64,000 nucleotides of DNA from Pseudomonas pudica (GCF_015680405.1 NZ_JADLJS010000008.1:120307-184306); one strand, 5' to 3'; positions 24,095 through 33,560 are shown, counted from the stretch's first letter. Notes: a model not told the origin generated them from the letters alone. Numbers and translations are program-made.

Positions 24095-25417
24095 TCACTC
24101 GCCTGCGCCACGCCTTGCTCTTAGGCTAGAAACGTTTGCCCCGGTCTGATTCGCGAACTCATGCGGCGAGATATGCTCCTGCCGGTTCGCTTCGAGGTAA
24201 CGGCTCCACCAAATCATGATCATTCGCCGTTCCTCCAGGAACTCGGCCTTGTGGATATACGCCGCGCGAACATTGTTGCGCTCCCTGTGGCTCATCTGCC
24301 GCTCGATAGCCGTCTCTGACCACAGCCCGGATTCGACCAAGGCACTGCACGCCATGGACCGGAAGCCATGCCCGCAGATTTCGGTCTTGGTGTCATAGCC
24401 CATGTTCCGCAAAGCGCTGTTGACCGTGTTCTCGGACATAGGCTTCCACGAGCGTGCGTTACTGGTGAACACCAGGTCGAAATACCCCGTGATCGCATGA
24501 ATCTGTTCGAGTAACGCCACCGCTTGCGGTGACAGAGGGACAAGATGGATGTCACCTGCCATCTTCGTCCCTCGTGTCGAATACGGGACGCCGTCCAACG
24601 CGGGCCGCGTATCAGGTATCTCCCATATACCGCGCTTCAGGTCGAACTCACTCCAACGTGCGAAGCGCAATTCGCTGGAGCGCACGAACACGTGTAGCGA
24701 CAGCATGACTGTCAGCCGAGTGAGCGTGCGTCCCTTGTAGTTCTCGATGCGATCCATCAACTCTGGCAGACGTGAGAGCGGGAGTGCAGGCCGATGCGTA
24801 ACCCGTGGCGCGCTGATGAAGCCCTCAAGGTCATATGCAGGGTTCACTGTGATCAACCTCAGCCGCTTCGCCTCACGCATGATGCTTTGTAGGTAGTTTT
24901 GCACCCTCAAAGCCACATCAATCGTGCCGCGCTTCTTGATAGCCTCAAGCGGCTGCATGAGATCGAAGGTATCCAGATCAACGATGGCGCGTGCCCCTAG
25001 CAGCGGGAATACGTGAGTCTTCAAACGACTGAGCACAGTCCGCGAATGGCCAGGCGCCCACTTCACGGACATTTCCTTATGCCAGTCCAAGGCAACGCGC
25101 TCGAATGTGTGGCCTCTTACAACCGCCTCGGCCTTGGCCTGCTGCTTGGACGCAATCGGATCAATGCCCTCAGCCAGCATCCGCTTGGTCTCCAGACGCT
25201 TCTGCCGAGCATCTGCAAGCCCGATGACGGGATAGTTGCCAAACGAGGTCAGCCCCTCTCGCCCATCCGGTTTCACATACCGGAAGCGCCAGCCTTTGCG
25301 GCCATTGGGGTAAACGAGGAGGTAAAGACCGTCACCGTCGAAAAGCTTGTAGGGGCGGTCAGTAGGCTTGGCCGAGCGGCATGCGGTGTCAGTCAGGGGA
25401 GCAGTAGTACGAGCCAT
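24095..25417 (-). CDS. Tyrosine-type site-specific integrase (P4 family)
   Basis: A 440-residue phage/island integrase. The N-terminal DUF4102 arm-binding domain (1-90) includes YKLFDGDGLYLLVYPNG. A core-binding region follows, then the catalytic domain with Arg246, His350-x-x-Arg353 (GHGFRSM), His377 and nucleophile Tyr387 (AAYIHK). The start at 25417 matches the usual P4-integrase opening; longer readings run into the neighbouring tRNA. It sits immediately downstream of tRNA-Thr on the same strand, the normal arrangement when the element has inserted into the tRNA 3' end. All catalytic residues are present, so it may be functional. Confidence 0.92.
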   Translation of the reverse strand: MARTTAPLTDTACRSAKPTDRPYKLFDGDGLYLLVYPNGRKGWRFRYVKPDGREGLTSFGNYPVIGLADARQKRLETKRMLAEGIDPIASKQQAKAEAVVRGHTFERVALDWHKEMSVKWAPGHSRTVLSRLKTHVFPLLGARAIVDLDTFDLMQPLEAIKKRGTIDVALRVQNYLQSIMREAKRLRLITVNPAYDLEGFISAPRVTHRPALPLSRLPELMDRIENYKGRTLTRLTVMLSLHVFVRSSELRFARWSEFDLKRGIWEIPDTRPALDGVPYSTRGTKMAGDIHLVPLSPQAVALLEQIHAITGYFDLVFTSNARSWKPMSENTVNSALRNMGYDTKTEICGHGFRSMACSALVESGLWSETAIERQMSHRERNNVRAAYIHKAEFLEERRMIMIWWSRYLEANRQEHISPHEFANQTGANVSSLRARRGAGE

Positions 25418-25508
25418 AAGGGTAAACCCCTTTATCGAATCGACTTTATCCCAAACGTTACCCCTAAATCGGCTGGCAGCTGTCGGAATCCAACGGAACG
25501 CCATAACG

Positions 25509-25534
25509 AAAAAACCCGCCAGAAGGCGGGTTTT
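25509..25534 (-). terminator. Terminator between tRNA-Thr and integrase
   Basis: CCCGCC-loop-GGCGGG with six A on one side and TTTT on the other forms a bidirectional rho-independent terminator downstream of the tRNA gene. Confidence 0.8.
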
Positions 25535-25578
25535 ACGGGGGGTCCAGAGATTTTGGTAGCCTTCGCTGGAACCTGGAC

Positions 25579-25654
25579 TGGTGCCGGAGACAGGAATCGA
25601 ACCTGCGACCTTCGCGTTACGAGTGCGCTGCTCTACCGACTGAGCTACACCGGC
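25579..25654 (-). tRNA. tRNA-Thr (anticodon CGT)
   Basis: A 76-nt cloverleaf: acceptor GCCGGTG pairs with the 3' segment before CCA, D-loop AGCTCAGTCGGTAGAGC, anticodon loop CTCGTAA, T-arm GGTTCGATTCC. CCA is encoded. It is the presumed integration target of the neighbouring integrase. Confidence 0.92.
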
Positions 25655-25725
25655 GTGTAGCGCAACGTACCACTGCTCGCACCTGTTACGCAAACCCCTG
25701 TTTCCGCTAGTTTATTGCCCTACCC

Positions 25726-26265
<540 letters not shown>

Positions 26266-26351
26266 CTAGTGAGCATCTCGGACGCACGCCCTTGCATGGG
26301 CACGGCAAGCTGTTTCCAGGCTTGTCGCACGGGCAGAAAAAGGACCTTTGC

Positions 26352-27560
26352 ATGACCCAATCCACACTCCTCTACACCTGGCACGGCACCGACGCCAACG
26401 GCGCGCCGGTCAGCGGGCAAACGTCCGGGCGCAGCCCGGCCTATGTGCGTGCCGGGCTTATCCGCCAGGGCATCAAGGTCGCCAGTTTGCGGCCTGCCGG
26501 CGGGCTGACATTCAGTTTGCCGAAACGGCGGGCAAAGGCCGACCCGGCGGGGTTCAGCCGGCAGCTGGCTACCTTGCTCAAGGCCGGGGTGCCGCTGCTG
26601 CAGGCGTTCGAGGTGATGGGGCGCAGTGGCTGTGATGCGGCGCAGGCGGCATTGCTGGATAGGTTGAAACAGGATGTGGCCTCGGGCCTGGGGCTGGCGG
26701 ATGCGTTGCAGCGCCACCCGGGGTGGTTCGATGCGTTGTACTGCAACCTGGTGCGGGTGGGGGAGCAGTCCGGCACGCTCGACCGGCAGCTGGACCAGCT
26801 GGCAGGCATGCTGGAGCAGCGTCGGGTGCTGCACAAGAAGGTGCGCAAGGCGATGATCTACCCGTTGCTGCTGTTGCTGACGGGGCTGGGGGTGTCGGCG
26901 ATCCTGTTGCTGGAGGTGATACCGAAATTCGAGAGCATGTTCTCTGGCATAGGCGTGGCGTTGCCGGCATTTACCCAATGGGTGATCGACTTGTCCACGG
27001 GGCTGAGCCGGTTTGCGCCGTTGTTGCTGGTGATGGGCTTGGTCCTGGGCTTTGCCATGCGCAAGGTCTACCGGCAGCACGCGCCAGCGCGCCTGTGGAT
27101 ATCTCACCGGGTGCTGGGCTTGCCGGTGTTCGGCTCGCTGCTGGGGCAGGCGGCGCTGGCGCGGTTTGCGCGTAGCCTGGCAACGTCCTACTCCGCCGGG
27201 GTGCCGTTGCTGGATGCGCTGGGCACGGTGGCCAGGGTCAGTGGCGGCGATCTGCATGAACAGGCGGTGTTGCGGCTGCGCCAGGGCATGGCCAATGGGC
27301 AGGGGCTGCACCAGGCGATGGCCGCTGAGCCGCTGTTTCCGCCGCTGCTGGTGCAACTGACGGCCATCGGGGAGTCCAGTGGCACGCTGGACCAGATGCT
27401 GGAAAAAGCCGCCAGCCATTACGAGGAACAGGTCAGCCAGGCGCTGGACCAGTTGACCAGTCTGCTGGAGCCGGCCATCGTGCTGGTCCTGGGCCTGCTG
27501 GTGGGCGGCCTGGTGGTGGCGATGTACCTGCCGATCTTCCAGTTGGGTAGCTTGATCTGA
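26352..27560 (+). CDS. pilC: Type IV pilus inner-membrane platform protein
   Basis: A 402-residue inner-membrane protein with two T2SF domains (about 70-190 and 270-395), each followed by strong membrane segments. Repeated motifs FSRQLATLLKAGVPL and FARSLATSYSAGVPLL mark the duplication. It forms the platform on which the assembly ATPase acts. ATG 26352 is the first good start. It is followed 2 bp later by pilD. The usual upstream pilB gene is missing, so the ATPase must be encoded elsewhere, or these pili are not assembled in the standard way. Confidence 0.92.
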   Translation: MTQSTLLYTWHGTDANGAPVSGQTSGRSPAYVRAGLIRQGIKVASLRPAGGLTFSLPKRRAKADPAGFSRQLATLLKAGVPLLQAFEVMGRSGCDAAQAALLDRLKQDVASGLGLADALQRHPGWFDALYCNLVRVGEQSGTLDRQLDQLAGMLEQRRVLHKKVRKAMIYPLLLLLTGLGVSAILLLEVIPKFESMFSGIGVALPAFTQWVIDLSTGLSRFAPLLLVMGLVLGFAMRKVYRQHAPARLWISHRVLGLPVFGSLLGQAALARFARSLATSYSAGVPLLDALGTVARVSGGDLHEQAVLRLRQGMANGQGLHQAMAAEPLFPPLLVQLTAIGESSGTLDQMLEKAASHYEEQVSQALDQLTSLLEPAIVLVLGLLVGGLVVAMYLPIFQLGSLI

Positions 27561-27562
27561 AC

Positions 27563-28429
27563 ATGACTTTATGGACTTTGCTGGCTGAGCAGCCGGCGTA
27601 CTTTCTCACCCTGGCCACGGTGCTCGGCCTGCTGGTGGGCAGTTTTCTCAATGTGCTGGTGTACCGCCTGCCTATCATGCTGGAGCGGCAATGGCAGCGT
27701 GAGGCGCAGGAAATGCTGGAATTGCCGATCACGCCACACGAGCGTTTCGACCTGTGGTTACCCGCCTCGCGCTGCCCGCATTGCGCGCATCGGATTCGCG
27801 CGTGGGAGAACATTCCGGTCATCAGCTACCTGGCCTTGCGCGGGCGTTGTTCAGCCTGCAAAACCCGCATCAGCCCGCGCTACCCGTTGGTGGAGGTGGC
27901 CAGCGCGCTGCTGTCGCTGGTGGTAGCCTGGCGCTTTGGTGCTTCGCCCGAGGCCTTGCTGGCGCTGCCGCTGACCTGGTGCCTGCTGGCCCTGAGCCTG
28001 ATCGATGCCGAGCACCAGTTGCTGCCGGATGCCCTGGTGCTGCCGATGCTGTGGCTGGGGCTGATCGTCAACGCCTTTGGCCTCTACGTCCCGCTGACCA
28101 GTGCGCTGTGGGGCGCGGTTGCCGGTTACCTCAGCCTGTGGACGGTGTACTGGCTGTTCAAGCTGGTCACTGGCAAGGAGGGCATGGGCTATGGCGACTT
28201 CAAACTGATGGCGCTGATCGGGGCCTGGGGGGGCTGGCAGGTGTTGCCGTTGACCCTGCTGCTGTCGTCGGTGGTGGGGGCGCTGGCGGGGCTGTGCCTG
28301 CTGCGTCTGCGCCGGCATGCCATGGGCACGGCAATCCCGTTCGGCCCTTATCTGGCGATTGCGGGGTGGATTGCCGTGCTCTGGGGTGATGAAATATACG
28401 CTTCATACACACAACTGCTTGGATTCTGA
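27563..28429 (+). CDS. pilD: Prepilin peptidase / N-methyltransferase
   Basis: A 288-residue polytopic aspartyl protease that removes prepilin leaders and methylates the new N-terminus. The zinc-binding tetra-cysteine region is complete (Cys71, Cys74, Cys96, Cys99). The two catalytic aspartates are Asp148 ([12 protein letters not shown]) and Asp213 (GYGDFKLM). It would serve pilA and the minor pilins at 49-52 kb. Its TGA overlaps the ATG of coaE. Confidence 0.93.
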   Translation: MTLWTLLAEQPAYFLTLATVLGLLVGSFLNVLVYRLPIMLERQWQREAQEMLELPITPHERFDLWLPASRCPHCAHRIRAWENIPVISYLALRGRCSACKTRISPRYPLVEVASALLSLVVAWRFGASPEALLALPLTWCLLALSLIDAEHQLLPDALVLPMLWLGLIVNAFGLYVPLTSALWGAVAGYLSLWTVYWLFKLVTGKEGMGYGDFKLMALIGAWGGWQVLPLTLLLSSVVGALAGLCLLRLRRHAMGTAIPFGPYLAIAGWIAVLWGDEIYASYTQLLGF

Positions 28430-29052
28430 TGACCACTGCGGCCTTTACCCCCTGGATTCTCGGCCTGACCGGCGGCATTGGCAGCGGCAAGAGCGCCGCT
28501 GCCGAGCGTTTCGTCGAGCTTGGCGTGCACCTGGTCGATGCCGACCAGGCGGCGCGCTGGGTTGTCGAGCCTGGCCGCCCTGCCCTGGCCAGCATCGTCG
28601 AGCGCTTTGGCGCCGGTGTGCTGCAGGCGGACGGTCAACTCGATCGTGCGGCCCTGCGCCAGCTGATCTTCGCCGACCCGGCGCAGCGCAAATGGCTGGA
28701 GCAATTGCTGCACCCGCTGATCGGGCAGGAGATTTTCAGCTACCTGGCCAAGGCGGAATCGCCGTATGCGGTGTATGTGTCACCGCTGCTGATCGAGTCG
28801 GGCCAGTACCAGAAGACCCAGCGGGTGCTGGTGATCGATGCACCGCAGGAACTGCAGGTGGCACGTACCCTGGCGCGTGACAACACCAGCGCCGAGCAGG
28901 TGCAGGCCATTCTCAAGGCCCAGCTGGCCCGTGAGGAGCGCCTGCGCCATGCCGATGATGTGGTGGTCAATGACGGCGACCTGGCCGCGCTGCATGAGCA
29001 GATTGACCGCCTGCACCACTTTTACCTGACTTTACGAGGAGGCCAGCCATGA
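28429..29052 (+). CDS. coaE: Dephospho-CoA kinase
   Basis: A 207-residue P-loop kinase catalysing the last step of coenzyme A synthesis. Walker A GGIGSGKS is at residues 15-22; the DADQ motif and the VSPLLIESG lid region follow. Its start overlaps the pilD stop, and its stop overlaps the yacG start by four bases, so pilC-pilD-coaE-yacG form one unit. Confidence 0.93.
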   Translation: MTTAAFTPWILGLTGGIGSGKSAAAERFVELGVHLVDADQAARWVVEPGRPALASIVERFGAGVLQADGQLDRAALRQLIFADPAQRKWLEQLLHPLIGQEIFSYLAKAESPYAVYVSPLLIESGQYQKTQRVLVIDAPQELQVARTLARDNTSAEQVQAILKAQLAREERLRHADDVVVNDGDLAALHEQIDRLHHFYLTLRGGQP

Positions 29053-29249
29053 GCCAGCCATTGACCGTCGATTGCCCGACCTGTGGCGCACCTGTGGAAT
29101 GGAACGAGAAAAGCCCGTTCCGGCCGTTCTGTTCGGACCGTTGCAAGCTGATCGACCTGGGGGCCTGGGCGGCGGAGGAGCACAAGATTCCGGGGGCAGA
29201 AGACTCCGAGGATGAACTGTATTCGGGGGACCTGGAGCCGCGGCATTGA
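29049..29249 (+). CDS. yacG: DNA gyrase inhibitor YacG (zinc protein)
   Basis: A 66-residue zinc-finger protein with Cys9-x2-Cys12 and Cys28-x3-Cys32, and the conserved [15 protein letters not shown] stretch. YacG proteins bind gyrase and inhibit it. The ATG overlaps the coaE stop (ATGA). The acidic C-terminal tail is typical. Confidence 0.93.
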   Translation: MSQPLTVDCPTCGAPVEWNEKSPFRPFCSDRCKLIDLGAWAAEEHKIPGAEDSEDELYSGDLEPRH

Positions 29250-29277
29250 GCCGATAGCAAGGTGTCCTTCCGGGCCC

Positions 29278-29364
29278 TTTCGCGGGTAAACCCGCTCCCA
29301 CAGGGACCTCACGGTTCTCAAGGCTGGTGCAATACCTGTGGGAGCGGGTTCACCCGCGAAAGGG
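29278..29364. repeat. Inverted pair of REP elements
   Basis: Facing REP copies (TTTCGCGGGTAAACCCGCTCCCACAG and its partner) lie between the convergent yacG and CbiM-like genes. Confidence 0.85.
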
Positions 29365-29384
29365 CCAGTACAGCAACCACAGAA

Positions 29385-30092
29385 TCAACGATCATCCTCC
29401 TTCCACGGCGCCTGCAGATACCGCGTGCGGTTGAAGGTTTCCAGCCACTCCGGGCAAAACACCACCAGCGCACTGATCACCGTGCCGTTGATGAACGCTT
29501 CGGGGAACATCATCAGCCACAGGTAGCCGACAAAATCGCTGAGCCACTCCGGCATGGCGAAGCGCTCGTCAAGCCACAACAGCCCCAGCGCGGTCGACAG
29601 GCAGGCCAGCACGGTCAGTGCCGCCGGGAAGAACCCTGAACAGAAGATATACACAAACAGGTTCCGCGGCTGGGCACGCTCGACGCCTATCGCGCACGCC
29701 TCGGCTATCAGTACCGGCAGGCCAACCAGCAACAAGCCATTCACCCCTAGCGCCGCCAGGTCCTGACGCCCCAGCGCCAGCAATCCGAGCTGGGCCATGA
29801 ACCCACCCAGCACCGCCAGCGGCCAGTCCAGCAACAGCGTGACCGCCGTCATGCCTATGAAGTGGTACGACACACCGGTATCGAAATCGCGCCGCACCAA
29901 CCATAAGGCAAACAGGCAGAACACCGTACCAAACAGCAGATGCTGGCGGCGTCGGTCAGTGAACAGCTCAACCCAGCGCACCTGGCTGACCGCCCAGATC
30001 AGCAACGGCACATATCCCAGCCAGCCAAGCGTAAGGGTGGTGCCGGACAACACCTGCGCGCTGATCACCTGACGAATGCCCCTTGCAGCCAT
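29385..30092 (-). CDS. CbiM-like (energy-coupling factor type) membrane protein
   Basis: A 235-residue inner-membrane protein with about seven hydrophobic segments. The segment YHFIGMTAVTLLLDWPLAVLGG and the general layout resemble the CbiM family of cobalt/nickel ECF transporter substrate subunits. No ECF ATPase or T-component gene is nearby. The start is unsure: ATG 30092 lacks a ribosome binding site, whereas an in-frame GTG eight codons on has AAGGGG upstream. Confidence 0.65.
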   Translation of the reverse strand: MAARGIRQVISAQVLSGTTLTLGWLGYVPLLIWAVSQVRWVELFTDRRRQHLLFGTVFCLFALWLVRRDFDTGVSYHFIGMTAVTLLLDWPLAVLGGFMAQLGLLALGRQDLAALGVNGLLLVGLPVLIAEACAIGVERAQPRNLFVYIFCSGFFPAALTVLACLSTALGLLWLDERFAMPEWLSDFVGYLWLMMFPEAFINGTVISALVVFCPEWLETFNRTRYLQAPWKEDDR

Positions 30093-30225
30093 GTGGATAA
30101 CGCCGAGTCTACACCCATTCTGCGTTTCATCTGGCGGGGCTAGCGCAACAGTGCGCCGGTACCGGGCTGATTTCTGCGCACAAACAGCATCTTATCGTCA
30201 TCGATTAGCGGCTAAGCTTGTCTGC

Positions 30226-30855
30226 ATGGATGACTCAGACTACCTGCGCCTGCTTACCATCCAGGCGGAACAAGCCAATGCCTTTCTCTCCAACGCCCGC
30301 AAGTGGGAGCGGGAGCGTTGGGTGTGCCAACGCCTGTTGCAGGGGCTGAACATCCCCTACCGCAGCGAGGACTTCACCCCGGCCGGGCAGGAGCCGCCAG
30401 ACGTACTGTTCCGCGACGCGGCGTTCGAGGTGTTTTTCGTGCTCGACGAGGGCCGCCGGCTGAACGATGAATGGCGCGAAGAACTGCAGCGCCGGCGCAG
30501 CGCATTCTCCCTGGCGCAACTGGTGCGCCGCGAAGCGCGCCCGCGGCGCATCAGTGCCACCGAGCTGCTGGGGCGGCTGGCACCGACCTTGCGCAAGAAA
30601 GCGCACAACTACCGGGAACGCGGGCTGGAGCTGAACGAGCTGGACATCATTGCCTTCGCCAGCCTCAAGCGCGAAGTGCTGGACCTCAACACCCACTTCC
30701 CGCCGCCTACCGAATACCTGCGTCAGGGCTGGCGCTCACTGTCACTGGTCGGGCCGACATTTGCCCGGGTGCTGTTCGCCCACCCCGACGCGCCGGACTT
30801 CCTGCGCGGCAACCTGGGCCGCAGCATTGTTTTCGACGTGGGCATCAGTCTTTGA
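30226..30855 (+). CDS. DUF1780 protein
   Basis: A 209-residue soluble protein of the DUF1780 family found mainly in pseudomonads, which has been noted as having an endonuclease-like fold. Beginning MDDSDYLRLLTIQAEQ, it is rich in charged helices and has PPDVLFRDAAFEVFFVLDEG, which could be a nuclease-like core. Function is unknown. The ATG at 30226 follows an AGCTTGTCTGC stretch, with no obvious ribosome binding site. Confidence 0.75.
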   Translation: MDDSDYLRLLTIQAEQANAFLSNARKWERERWVCQRLLQGLNIPYRSEDFTPAGQEPPDVLFRDAAFEVFFVLDEGRRLNDEWREELQRRRSAFSLAQLVRREARPRRISATELLGRLAPTLRKKAHNYRERGLELNELDIIAFASLKREVLDLNTHFPPPTEYLRQGWRSLSLVGPTFARVLFAHPDAPDFLRGNLGRSIVFDVGISL

Positions 30856-30931
30856 TCCAGTGCCGCGAATGTTTGCGATGGCGTACACTCGGCGCCAGAT
30901 ATAGAAAGCATTATCATTTGTTTCAAGCGCT

Positions 30932-30957
30932 TGCGTGAACGCTGTAGCGTTTACGCA
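30932..30957. promoter_or_regulatory. 26-bp near-perfect palindrome upstream of the DUF3094 gene
   Basis: Arms TGCGTGAACGCT and AGCGTTTACGCA flank a two-base centre with one mismatch in twelve. It lies 31 bp before the DUF3094 ATG and looks like a repressor operator. An AT-rich Fur-like stretch (AAGCATTATCATT) lies just upstream at 30907-30919. Confidence 0.5.
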
Positions 30958-30988
30958 GTCACAAACGTCTACCTGACGAGGCCCCACC

Positions 30989-31162
30989 ATGACCAGCCGC
31001 CTGAATCCGGAAGATCAGCGTCGTGTCGATGAGTATCTGCGAGCCCCCCAGCACCAAGTCGAGCGCAGGCCCTTCCGGCCGTGGCTGCTCCTTGTGCTGG
31101 TGGTGGCCGTGACCATCGGGTTGGGTCTCATCAGCCGCCTGCTCAGTGGACTGGTGCTATGA
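30989..31162 (+). CDS. Small single-pass membrane protein (DUF3094 family)
   Basis: A 57-residue protein beginning MTSRLNPEDQRRVDEYL, followed by a basic stretch and one C-terminal membrane helix (about residues 32-54). It matches the DUF3094 family of gammaproteobacteria; function unknown. It sits 84 bp upstream of the NADH dehydrogenase gene on the same strand and may be co-regulated with it. Confidence 0.75.
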   Translation: MTSRLNPEDQRRVDEYLRAPQHQVERRPFRPWLLLVLVVAVTIGLGLISRLLSGLVL

Positions 31163-31246
31163 GCTGCTTTGCGCTCGCCCTCCCCTCGTGCAGTTTGCGG
31201 CCGGCCCCCGGGGCCACGAATTCCGTAAACCTTATGAGATATCCCC

Positions 31247-32542
31247 ATGACTCATCGCATCGTGATTGTCGGCGGCGGCGCCGGCGGCCTGGAACTGGCG
31301 ACCCGCCTGGGTAAAAGCCTGGGCAAGCGCAAGCAGGCCGAAATCACCCTGGTCGACGCCAACCTCACGCACATCTGGAAACCGCTGCTGCACGAAGTGG
31401 CCGCCGGCTCGCTGAACTCCTCGGAAGACGAACTGAACTACGTGGCCCAGGCCAAGTGGAACCACTTCAACTTCCAGCTGGGGCGCATGAGTGGCCTGGA
31501 CCGTGAAGGCAAACAGATTCAACTGGCCGCCACCCTTGATGAGGAGGGCCGCGAGCTGCTGCCTGCGCGCACCCTGGGCTATGACACCCTGGTCATTGCC
31601 GTGGGTTCCAACACCAACGACTTCGGCACCCTGGGCGCTGCGCAGCACTGCCTGTTCCTCGACACCCGCAAGCAGGCCGAGCGTTTCCACCAGCAGTTGC
31701 TCAACCACTACCTGCGTGCCCATGCCGGTGATGTGGCCAGCGAGAAAATCAGCGTGGCCATCGTCGGCGCCGGTGCCACCGGTGTGGAGCTGGCAGCCGA
31801 GCTGCACCACGCGGCGCACGAACTGGCGGCCTATGGCCTGGACCGCATCCAGCCCAAAGACATGCACATCACCCTTATCGAGGCGGGCCCGCGCGTGTTG
31901 CCGGCGCTGCCAGAGCGCATCAGCGTGCCGGTGCACAAGACCCTGGAAAAGCTCGGGGTGAAGGTGATGACCAACGCCGCCGTCAGTGAAGTGACCGAGG
32001 ATGGCCTGAAAACCAAGGACGGTGAAGTGATCCAGGCCAGCCTGAAGGTGTGGGCGGCCGGTATCCGTGCGCCGGGTTTCCTCAAGGACATCGATGGCCT
32101 GGAAACCAACCGCATCAACCAGCTGGTGGTGCGCCCTACCCTGCAGACCACCCGTGACGACAACATCTTTGCCTTCGGTGACTGCGCCGCCTGCCCGCAA
32201 CCAGGTAGCGACCGCAACGTACCGCCACGCGCCCAGGCGGCGCACCAGCAGGCTTCGATGCTGGCGCAGAGTTTGAAGGCGCGGCTGGAGAACAAGCCGC
32301 TACCGACCTATGAGTACAAGGACTACGGTTCGCTTGTGTCGCTGTCACGCTTCTCGGCGGTGGGCAACCTGATGGGTAACCTGATGGGCAGCGTGAAGCT
32401 TGAAGGGTGGCTGGCGCGGATGTTCTATGTGTCGCTGTACCGGATGCACCAGATGGCGTTGTACGGGTTCTTCCGTACGGCGTTGATGATGCTGGGTAGC
32501 AAGATTGGCCGGGGTACCGAGCCGCGCCTGAAACTGCACTGA
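31247..32542 (+). CDS. ndh: Type II NADH dehydrogenase
   Basis: A 431-residue FAD-dependent, non-proton-pumping NADH:quinone oxidoreductase on the inner face of the cytoplasmic membrane. It has an FAD-binding motif (VIVGGGAGG, residues 6-14), a second dinucleotide motif for NADH (VGAGATGVELAAEL, from about 172), and the FAD motif IFAFGDCAA. The amphipathic, Met- and Leu-rich C-terminus should anchor it to the membrane. REP elements follow. Confidence 0.88.
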   Translation: MTHRIVIVGGGAGGLELATRLGKSLGKRKQAEITLVDANLTHIWKPLLHEVAAGSLNSSEDELNYVAQAKWNHFNFQLGRMSGLDREGKQIQLAATLDEEGRELLPARTLGYDTLVIAVGSNTNDFGTLGAAQHCLFLDTRKQAERFHQQLLNHYLRAHAGDVASEKISVAIVGAGATGVELAAELHHAAHELAAYGLDRIQPKDMHITLIEAGPRVLPALPERISVPVHKTLEKLGVKVMTNAAVSEVTEDGLKTKDGEVIQASLKVWAAGIRAPGFLKDIDGLETNRINQLVVRPTLQTTRDDNIFAFGDCAACPQPGSDRNVPPRAQAAHQQASMLAQSLKARLENKPLPTYEYKDYGSLVSLSRFSAVGNLMGNLMGSVKLEGWLARMFYVSLYRMHQMALYGFFRTALMMLGSKIGRGTEPRLKLH

Positions 32543-32558
32543 CAGACACCAGCATGCC

Positions 32559-32632
32559 CTGTGGGAGCGGGTTTACCCGCGAATGCGATGGTGAACCTGC
32601 TGCCGCATTCGCGGGTGAACCCGCTCCCACAC
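32559..32632. repeat. Inverted pair of REP elements
   Basis: CTGTGGGAGCGGGTTTACCC and its inverted partner lie downstream of ndh. Confidence 0.85.
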
Positions 32633-32680
32633 AGGACTGTGTGGGCCCAAGAGCGCATTCTTGTGGGATAAATTCAACGC

Positions 32681-32717
32681 AAAAAAAAGGGCATCTCATG
32701 CGAGATGCCCTTTTTTT
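32681..32717 (-). terminator. Terminator after the tRNA cluster
   Basis: GGGCATCTC-ATGC-GAGATGCCC with T-runs on both strands forms a bidirectional terminator immediately beyond the last tRNA-Lys gene. Confidence 0.85.
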
Positions 32718-32719
32718 CA

Positions 32720-32795
32720 TGGTGGGTCGTGTAGGATTCGAACCTACGACCAATTGGTTAAAAGCCAACTGCTCTACCAACTGAGCTAACGACCC
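32720..32795 (-). tRNA. tRNA-Lys (anticodon TTT), copy 2
   Basis: A 76-nt cloverleaf beginning GGGTCGTTAGCTCAG, anticodon loop CTTTTAA, T-arm GGTTCGAATCC, with CCA encoded. Identical to the copy at 32925-33000. Confidence 0.95.
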
Positions 32796-32800
32796 GGAAA

Positions 32801-32877
32801 TGGTCGGGGTGAGGGGATTCGAACTCCTGACATCCTGCTCCCAAAGCAGGCGCGCTACCGGACTGCGCTACACCCCG
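32801..32877 (-). tRNA. tRNA-Pro (anticodon TGG), copy 2
   Basis: A 77-nt cloverleaf beginning CGGGGTGTAGCGCAG, anticodon loop TTTGGGA, with CCA encoded. Identical to the copy at 33007-33083. Confidence 0.95.
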
Positions 32878-32889
32878 TGATACTTAAAG

Positions 32890-32921
32890 AAAAAGGGCAT
32901 CTCGCTTGAGATGCCCTTTTT
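32890..32921 (-). terminator. Terminator between the two Pro-Lys tRNA units
   Basis: GGGCATCTC-GCTT-GAGATGCCC flanked by A- and T-runs; nearly the same stem as the one at 32681-32717, so the duplicated unit includes its terminator. Confidence 0.8.
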
Positions 32922-32924
32922 ACA

Positions 32925-33000
32925 TGGTGGGTCGTGTAGGATTCGAACCTACGACCAATTGGTTAAAAGCCAACTGCTCTACCAACTGAGCTAACGACCC
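32925..33000 (-). tRNA. tRNA-Lys (anticodon TTT), copy 1
   Basis: Same sequence as 32720-32795, part of the tandem Pro-Lys duplication. Confidence 0.95.
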
Positions 33001-33006
33001 GGAAAA

Positions 33007-33083
33007 TGGTCGGGGTGAGGGGATTCGAACTCCTGACATCCTGCTCCCAAAGCAGGCGCGCTACCGGACTGCGCTACACCCCG
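33007..33083 (-). tRNA. tRNA-Pro (anticodon TGG), copy 1
   Basis: Same sequence as 32801-32877, transcribed just after tRNA-Asn. Confidence 0.95.
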
Positions 33084-33087
33084 AGAT

Positions 33088-33163
33088 TGGCTCCGCGACC
33101 TGGACTCGAACCAGGGACCCAATGATTAACAGTCATTTGCTCTACCGACTGAGCTATCGCGGA
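33088..33163 (-). tRNA. tRNA-Asn (anticodon GTT)
   Basis: A 76-nt cloverleaf beginning TCCGCGATAGCTCAG, anticodon loop CTGTTAA, T-arm GGTTCGAGTCC, with CCA encoded. It is first in the minus-strand tRNA cluster Asn-Pro-Lys-Pro-Lys. Confidence 0.95.
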
Positions 33164-33520
33164 ACTGAACTTCGGCACAACTTTACAGCTTCGAAGCTTG
33201 TGTTAGCTTCGGTCTCTTTGGCTATCCGCTTTCGCGTTGCAGCTGCTGAGGCCGGCTATTCTACATTCTTCGTTTTGCTTGTCAACCACTTTTTTTCATT
33301 CAACTTACTGATTTGTAAGTGTTTTGCGGTCACCGGTGTTGCTGGTGATTCGCTTAGTGCCTGACAACGCGGCGTATATTAGGGGCACTCGTTTTTAGAT
33401 GCAAGCAAAAATTTCAAAAATTTCAGCAAGTTATCCAGGAAGGTTGGAAAGACCCGGATTTGCTGGGGCTGTGCCGGCCTCTTCGCGGGTAAACCCGCTC
33501 CCACAGGTGCTGCACAGGCA
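33164..33520. other. Spacer between tRNA cluster and clpB
   Basis: About 360 bp. It should hold the minus-strand promoter for the tRNA cluster (AT-rich around 33280-33320) and carries one unpaired REP element at 33479-33507. I see no gene. Confidence 0.5.
33479..33507. repeat. Single REP element
   Basis: A single copy (CTTCGCGGGTAAACCCGCTCC) without a facing partner, just beyond the clpB terminator. Confidence 0.8.
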
Positions 33521-33546
33521 AAAAAAAGCCCCGCAGATGCGGGGCT
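33521..33546 (-). terminator. clpB terminator
   Basis: AGCCCCGCATCTGCGGGGCT followed by seven T on the minus strand, 14 bp after the clpB stop. Confidence 0.9.
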
Positions 33547-33560
33547 CATGGTGAAACAGA

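Noticed and set aside
32720..33083. Repeated units resembling a CRISPR array
   Set aside because: These are duplicated tRNA genes with terminators; the repeats are too long and fold as cloverleafs.
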